From an uncultured Ruminiclostridium sp. (GTDB lineage Bacteria; Bacillota; Clostridia; Oscillospirales; Ruminococcaceae), in contig CAJUQV010000016.1 of NCBI GenBank assembly GCA_910588335.1, positions 1-54,020 of the forward strand: a DNA stretch of 54,020 nucleotides. The letters are read 5' to 3'. Below, piece after piece: positions 51,898-54,020 of the stretch (the first letter of the stretch is position 1; each line of letters starts with the position of its first letter). The notes under the pieces were generated by a model, which saw only the letters and a program-made list of their open reading frames with translations, was not told where the DNA came from and made no database searches. The translations under genes were made by a program, and so were the position numbers.

Positions 51898-52776
51898 AAT
51901 TCTCAAAACCTCCCACAAAGCCTTTTCCCAGTATTCTTCCGGAATATTCATCCAAACATCGTTACCCGTTTCCTTAAAATAAAGCTCATGTGCCTTTGTC
52001 AGCACCGTAACATAAGAATCGTTTCCTCCCTCTTTTAGAACATTCTTTGTGATTTTATACCAACAAGGCGCCTTTAAATAAAGCTTTTCCTTGTCCATAT
52101 CCTCAATGGCTTTTTCCACATTGTAATCCAAAGATAAAAATTCGGGTTCCCAACTTTCTTTATCGCCATGCAATATCATAAACTGCGCCTTTCCGCCTCC
52201 CGTGCGAAGCGCCACACCGACGGAGCCGGGATTGATAACTCTTTTGCCGTTTTTGATGTAATCCGCCGCAATATGAAAATGTCCGCATACGGTAAGGGCG
52301 GAGGGAAGACTTTTGGTAAGATCGTCAATATAGTCAAAATCGTATCTCATACTTTGATTTACCTTAAACGGCGAACCGTGACAAACCGTAAATTCGGGAC
52401 AGCCTTCCATATTTATCTGCTGTGATATGGGCAGCTTTTCAAAAAAATCAATATCTTTATCTTTAAGATTTTCATAGTTGTAACAGAGCATACCACTGCC
52501 GCTTTTTCCGCTTTCCCATTTTTCCTCTTTGTTTTTACGGTGGTTTATCCAATATTCTTCTTTATTGCCTCTGATGAAAACACATCTGTACTTGTTTTTT
52601 AATTCTGCCATCAATCCAAGCGTTTTTTGAGGACAGGCCAAATCGCCCAGGTAGTCCCCCAAAAAAATATAATCACATATATTTCTTTTTTCGGTTTCTT
52701 TTATACAAGTCCGAAATGCCTCAAAATTGCTGTGTATATCTGCAAGAAACGCTATATGTATTTTTTTTGTTTCCAT
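51895..52776 (-). CDS. Calcineurin-like metallophosphoesterase
   Basis: A 293-residue protein. ATG 52776 (METKKIHIAFLAD) is chosen over the longer frame because it places LADIHSNFEAF at the N-terminus as usual. Metal motifs: DIHSN, GDYLGD, GNKEEYW (GNH-like), CHGSPF and GHFHIAADY, then INPGSVG. All ligands are present. YfcE/PrpE-like; it may hydrolyse phosphodiesters or dinucleoside polyphosphates. The C-terminal ~70 residues are an extra helical part. Confidence 0.9.
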   Translation of the reverse strand: METKKIHIAFLADIHSNFEAFRTCIKETEKRNICDYIFLGDYLGDLACPQKTLGLMAELKNKYRCVFIRGNKEEYWINHRKNKEEKWESGKSGSGMLCYNYENLKDKDIDFFEKLPISQQINMEGCPEFTVCHGSPFKVNQSMRYDFDYIDDLTKSLPSALTVCGHFHIAADYIKNGKRVINPGSVGVALRTGGGKAQFMILHGDKESWEPEFLSLDYNVEKAIEDMDKEKLYLKAPCWYKITKNVLKEGGNDSYVTVLTKAHELYFKETGNDVWMNIPEEYWEKALWEVLRI

Positions 52777-52921
52777 TCTCTTTTCCCCGTATATTTTTTT
52801 GTAACGTGCACACATAAAAAGACTTTGATGTTTCTGTATCAACAAGTTCTTATTATATTATACATTTTTTGGGCAAAAAGTAAAGCGGAATGTTTAGAAA
52901 TTGCTCGGGGCAACAGCATTT

Positions 52922-52981
52922 ATACTATAGCAATCTTTAATCATCCATATATTTGTATATACCCTAATCAAAGAGCAGTAT
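52922..52981. repeat. Hairpin repeat (diverged CTAATCTTTG type)
   Basis: ATACTATAGCAATCTTTAAT...TAATCAAAGAGCAGTAT, a decayed relative of 24452-24507 with the same interior (TCATCC..TTTGT.TATACC). Confidence 0.6.
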
Positions 52982-52992
52982 AAGACATTGCG

Positions 52993-53032
52993 AAAAAAAC
53001 TGTGACCCGAAAAAACGAGTCACAGTTTTTTT
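52993..53032. terminator. Bidirectional terminator
   Basis: AAAAAAACTGTGAC pairs with GTCACAGTTTTTTT. It ends the Asn/Gln-rich micro-gene. Confidence 0.92.
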
Positions 53033-53108
53033 CAAGCTTTTATGCTTTAAATATGAATGAATAAACCCAAAACAAGGTTTAGATTTATTCGCCGCAATCG
53101 GACGCCAA

Positions 53109-53228
53109 TCAGTCTTCGGCGTTCTGCTTCTTCTTGTTCTGCTGGTTCTGCTGATTCTGATTTTGACTCTGCTGGTTCTGTTTATTCTGGCCCTGTTTGT
53201 TGTTCTGCTGATTCTTGTTATTACTCAT
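53109..53228 (-). CDS. 39-residue Asn/Gln-rich micro-protein
   Basis: TGGAGGACTACA precedes the ATG (GGAGG six bases away). The product, MSNNKNQQNNKQGQNKQNQQ and so on to KKKQNAED, is over half Asn and Gln with evenly spaced Lys. It is too short to be listed by most gene finders. Composition recalls the Gln/Asn-rich gamma-type small acid-soluble spore proteins, but length and repeats differ. A strong terminator follows. Real expression is likely given the site and terminator; function unknown. Confidence 0.7.
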   Translation of the reverse strand: MSNNKNQQNNKQGQNKQNQQSQNQNQQNQQNKKKQNAED

Positions 53229-53500
53229 TGTAGTCCTCCAAAAAGAAGTAGTTTTGAACGGATGCTGCCGTTCCTTTACTTACCCCCTCTCAGATCATAC
53301 CTGTCTTCACAAGAAGCCGCGCTTGTCATTTCGGTAAATTTTTCGGAGCATTTGATGGGAAAGTCATGAAATATGTCAGGTATTCCCGTGGCTCTCCCAT
53401 TTATCCTCGATAAATTTTTCCCGAAAATCCAATCACAAATTTTGTGAAAACAGGTTTTTATTTCGGGGGTGCAGTAATATTTTTACCCAATTGTCGGAAA
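53229..53500. other. Intergenic region upstream of the Asn/Gln-rich gene
   Basis: On the minus strand an open frame of about 69 codons runs without an ATG/GTG/TTG start through 53268-53475; I do not call it. No promoter of consensus quality was seen. Confidence 0.35.
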
Positions 53501-53617
53501 CTATGCAAAAAGAATATAAATAAGAGCAAAAATCAGCCCTTTATCGGAGTTTTCCTGCATCAGCACCAGCAAAATAACAGCTATAAGTCTTTTGTCGCTG
53601 TCCGCCATAAGGCGCAT
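53501..53617 (-). CDS. Small hydrophobic C-terminal frame, possibly the end of the upstream gene
   Basis: 38 codons from ATG 53617: MRLMADSDKRLIAVILLVLM and then QENSDKGLIFALIYILFA. The frame is open well before this ATG (through KKKGGAAALNEL) and overlaps the end of the neighbouring partial gene in the -1 frame. There is no ribosome binding site before the ATG, so it is better explained as the original C-terminus of that gene, reached by a frameshift at a run of six A. Confidence 0.45.
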   Translation of the reverse strand: MRLMADSDKRLIAVILLVLMQENSDKGLIFALIYILFA

Positions 53618-53625
53618 TAGTTCAT

Positions 53626-54020
53626 TCAACGCTGCTGCTCCGCCCTTCTTTTTTGGCAATTTGGGCAGTTGCACTGACTTTTGTTGTGCTCGTTTATAAA
53701 GCGGTTGAAATTTGGAGGGGATGACGGCTTACGGTTCGCAGCGCCATTTTGCGTCATTGTCCGCTGTTGGCTCTTGTTGTGTGGTTCACACGGCTCCATA
53801 GCTTTTTTTACTTCCGTTACGTCGATTATATCATCCTTGTCCGAAAGATTTAAGCATTGATCGGGACATGACTTGTCTTTATCTGCGTCTTCATCGGTAC
53901 CGCAGTATGAGGTAAGTTCTTCTTTAAGCGCTTCAGCTTCGGCCTTCTCTGATGCAATACGCTCTGCTTCGGCCTTTTCGGCGGCAATACGCTCTGCTTC
54001 GGCCTTTTCGGCGGCAATAC
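53626..54020 (-). CDS. Partial protein with Ala/Glu/Lys repeats and CNCPNC motif
   Basis: The 5' end is outside the window. The visible 131 codons begin with tandem 10-residue repeats (IAAEKAEAER), a charged helical coiled-coil-like part. These are followed by an acidic region with scattered Cys (SYCGTDEDADKDKSCPDQC), then NFNRFINEHNKSQCNCPNC and a stop at 53626-53628. In the stated frame it ends QKRRAEQQR. One base back at the A-run gives KKKGGAAALNELMRLMADSD and a hydrophobic tail. I do not recognise the family. Confidence 0.6.
   Translation of the reverse strand, partial: IAAEKAEAERIAAEKAEAERIASEKAEAEALKEELTSYCGTDEDADKDKSCPDQCLNLSDKDDIIDVTEVKKAMEPCEPHNKSQQRTMTQNGAANRKPSSPPNFNRFINEHNKSQCNCPNCQKRRAEQQR
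53931..54020 (-). repeat. 30-bp tandem repeats in the partial gene
   Basis: Two identical 30-bp units (53961-53990, 53991-54020) and one diverged unit, encoding AERIAAEKAE. The array continues past the window edge, so its length cannot be given. Confidence 0.85.

Noticed and set aside
53268..53475. Minus-strand open frame of about 69 codons ending just before the Asn/Gln-rich gene
   Set aside because: No usable start codon or ribosome binding site; a nested 24-codon frame MGEPREYLTYFM... has only a weak site.

Overview
The window looks like a chromosomal segment of a low-to-moderate GC, endospore-lineage member of the Bacillota, most likely class Clostridia and an Oscillospirales/Ruminococcaceae-like anaerobe. 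The evidence is cwlD, the darA-holB-ricT gene order, a clostridial-type 2x[4Fe-4S] ferredoxin, an indolepyruvate:ferredoxin oxidoreductase operon, an FMN riboswitch in front of ribU, strong AAAGGAG-type ribosome binding sites and consensus TTGACA-17-TATAAT promoters. I see no phage structural genes, integrase, transposase or CRISPR array; the mobile content is short and non-coding.

Layout. 1-3.4 kb: a truncated FtsX-type permease remnant, a repeat cluster, an ECF sigma factor and a sortase-independent membrane-anchored surface protein. 3.4-9.3 kb: an ABC-2 exporter operon (minus), a divergent orphan NarL-type sensor kinase, then a gene-poor 1 kb stretch that holds a perfect promoter, two tandem micro-ORFs (14 and 15 codons) and four hairpin repeats. 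9.3-13.6 kb: radA, cwlD, small membrane and four-helix proteins. 13.9-19 kb: methyltransferase-iorA-iorB-paaK-ACT operon for aryl-ketoacid/arylacetate metabolism. 19.3-23.5 kb: a chemoreceptor and an OmpR/PhoR-type two-component system. 23.7-27.1 kb: VTC-domain/DUF4956/CotH-kinase operon preceded by three 11-bp direct repeats like a Pho box. 27.1-32.7 kb: YgjP peptidase, ComFB, SfsA and two tandem sugar-binding-type lipoproteins without permeases. 33-35.8 kb: c-di-AMP receptor, delta-prime clamp loader, RicT and a ferredoxin. 36.2-44.9 kb: tRNA-Thr and tRNA-Tyr, a 992-residue repeat-rich surface protein, an M16C peptidase and a c-di-GMP phosphodiesterase. 45.2-54 kb: glmS with a long structured leader, an FkbM methyltransferase, riboswitch-controlled ribU, a GH25 lysozyme, a metallophosphoesterase, an Asn/Gln-rich micro-protein and an incomplete repeat protein whose 3' end looks frameshifted.

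The most unusual feature is the dispersed repeat content. A modular bipartite element occurs at least six times: ATAC, a variable hairpin, a constant linker (GCACCCGAAACACT), a second variable hairpin, then AGTAT. The hairpin modules are swapped between copies and also occur alone. In at least three places the element starts on the last base(s) of a gene's stop codon. Three further MITE-like families with 13-25 bp terminal inverted repeats lie in the same intergenic spaces, one of them inserted into the hairpin repeats. The other candidate new system is the tandem micro-ORF locus, whose two peptides share an ELLK beginning and a Pro-Pro-stop end.
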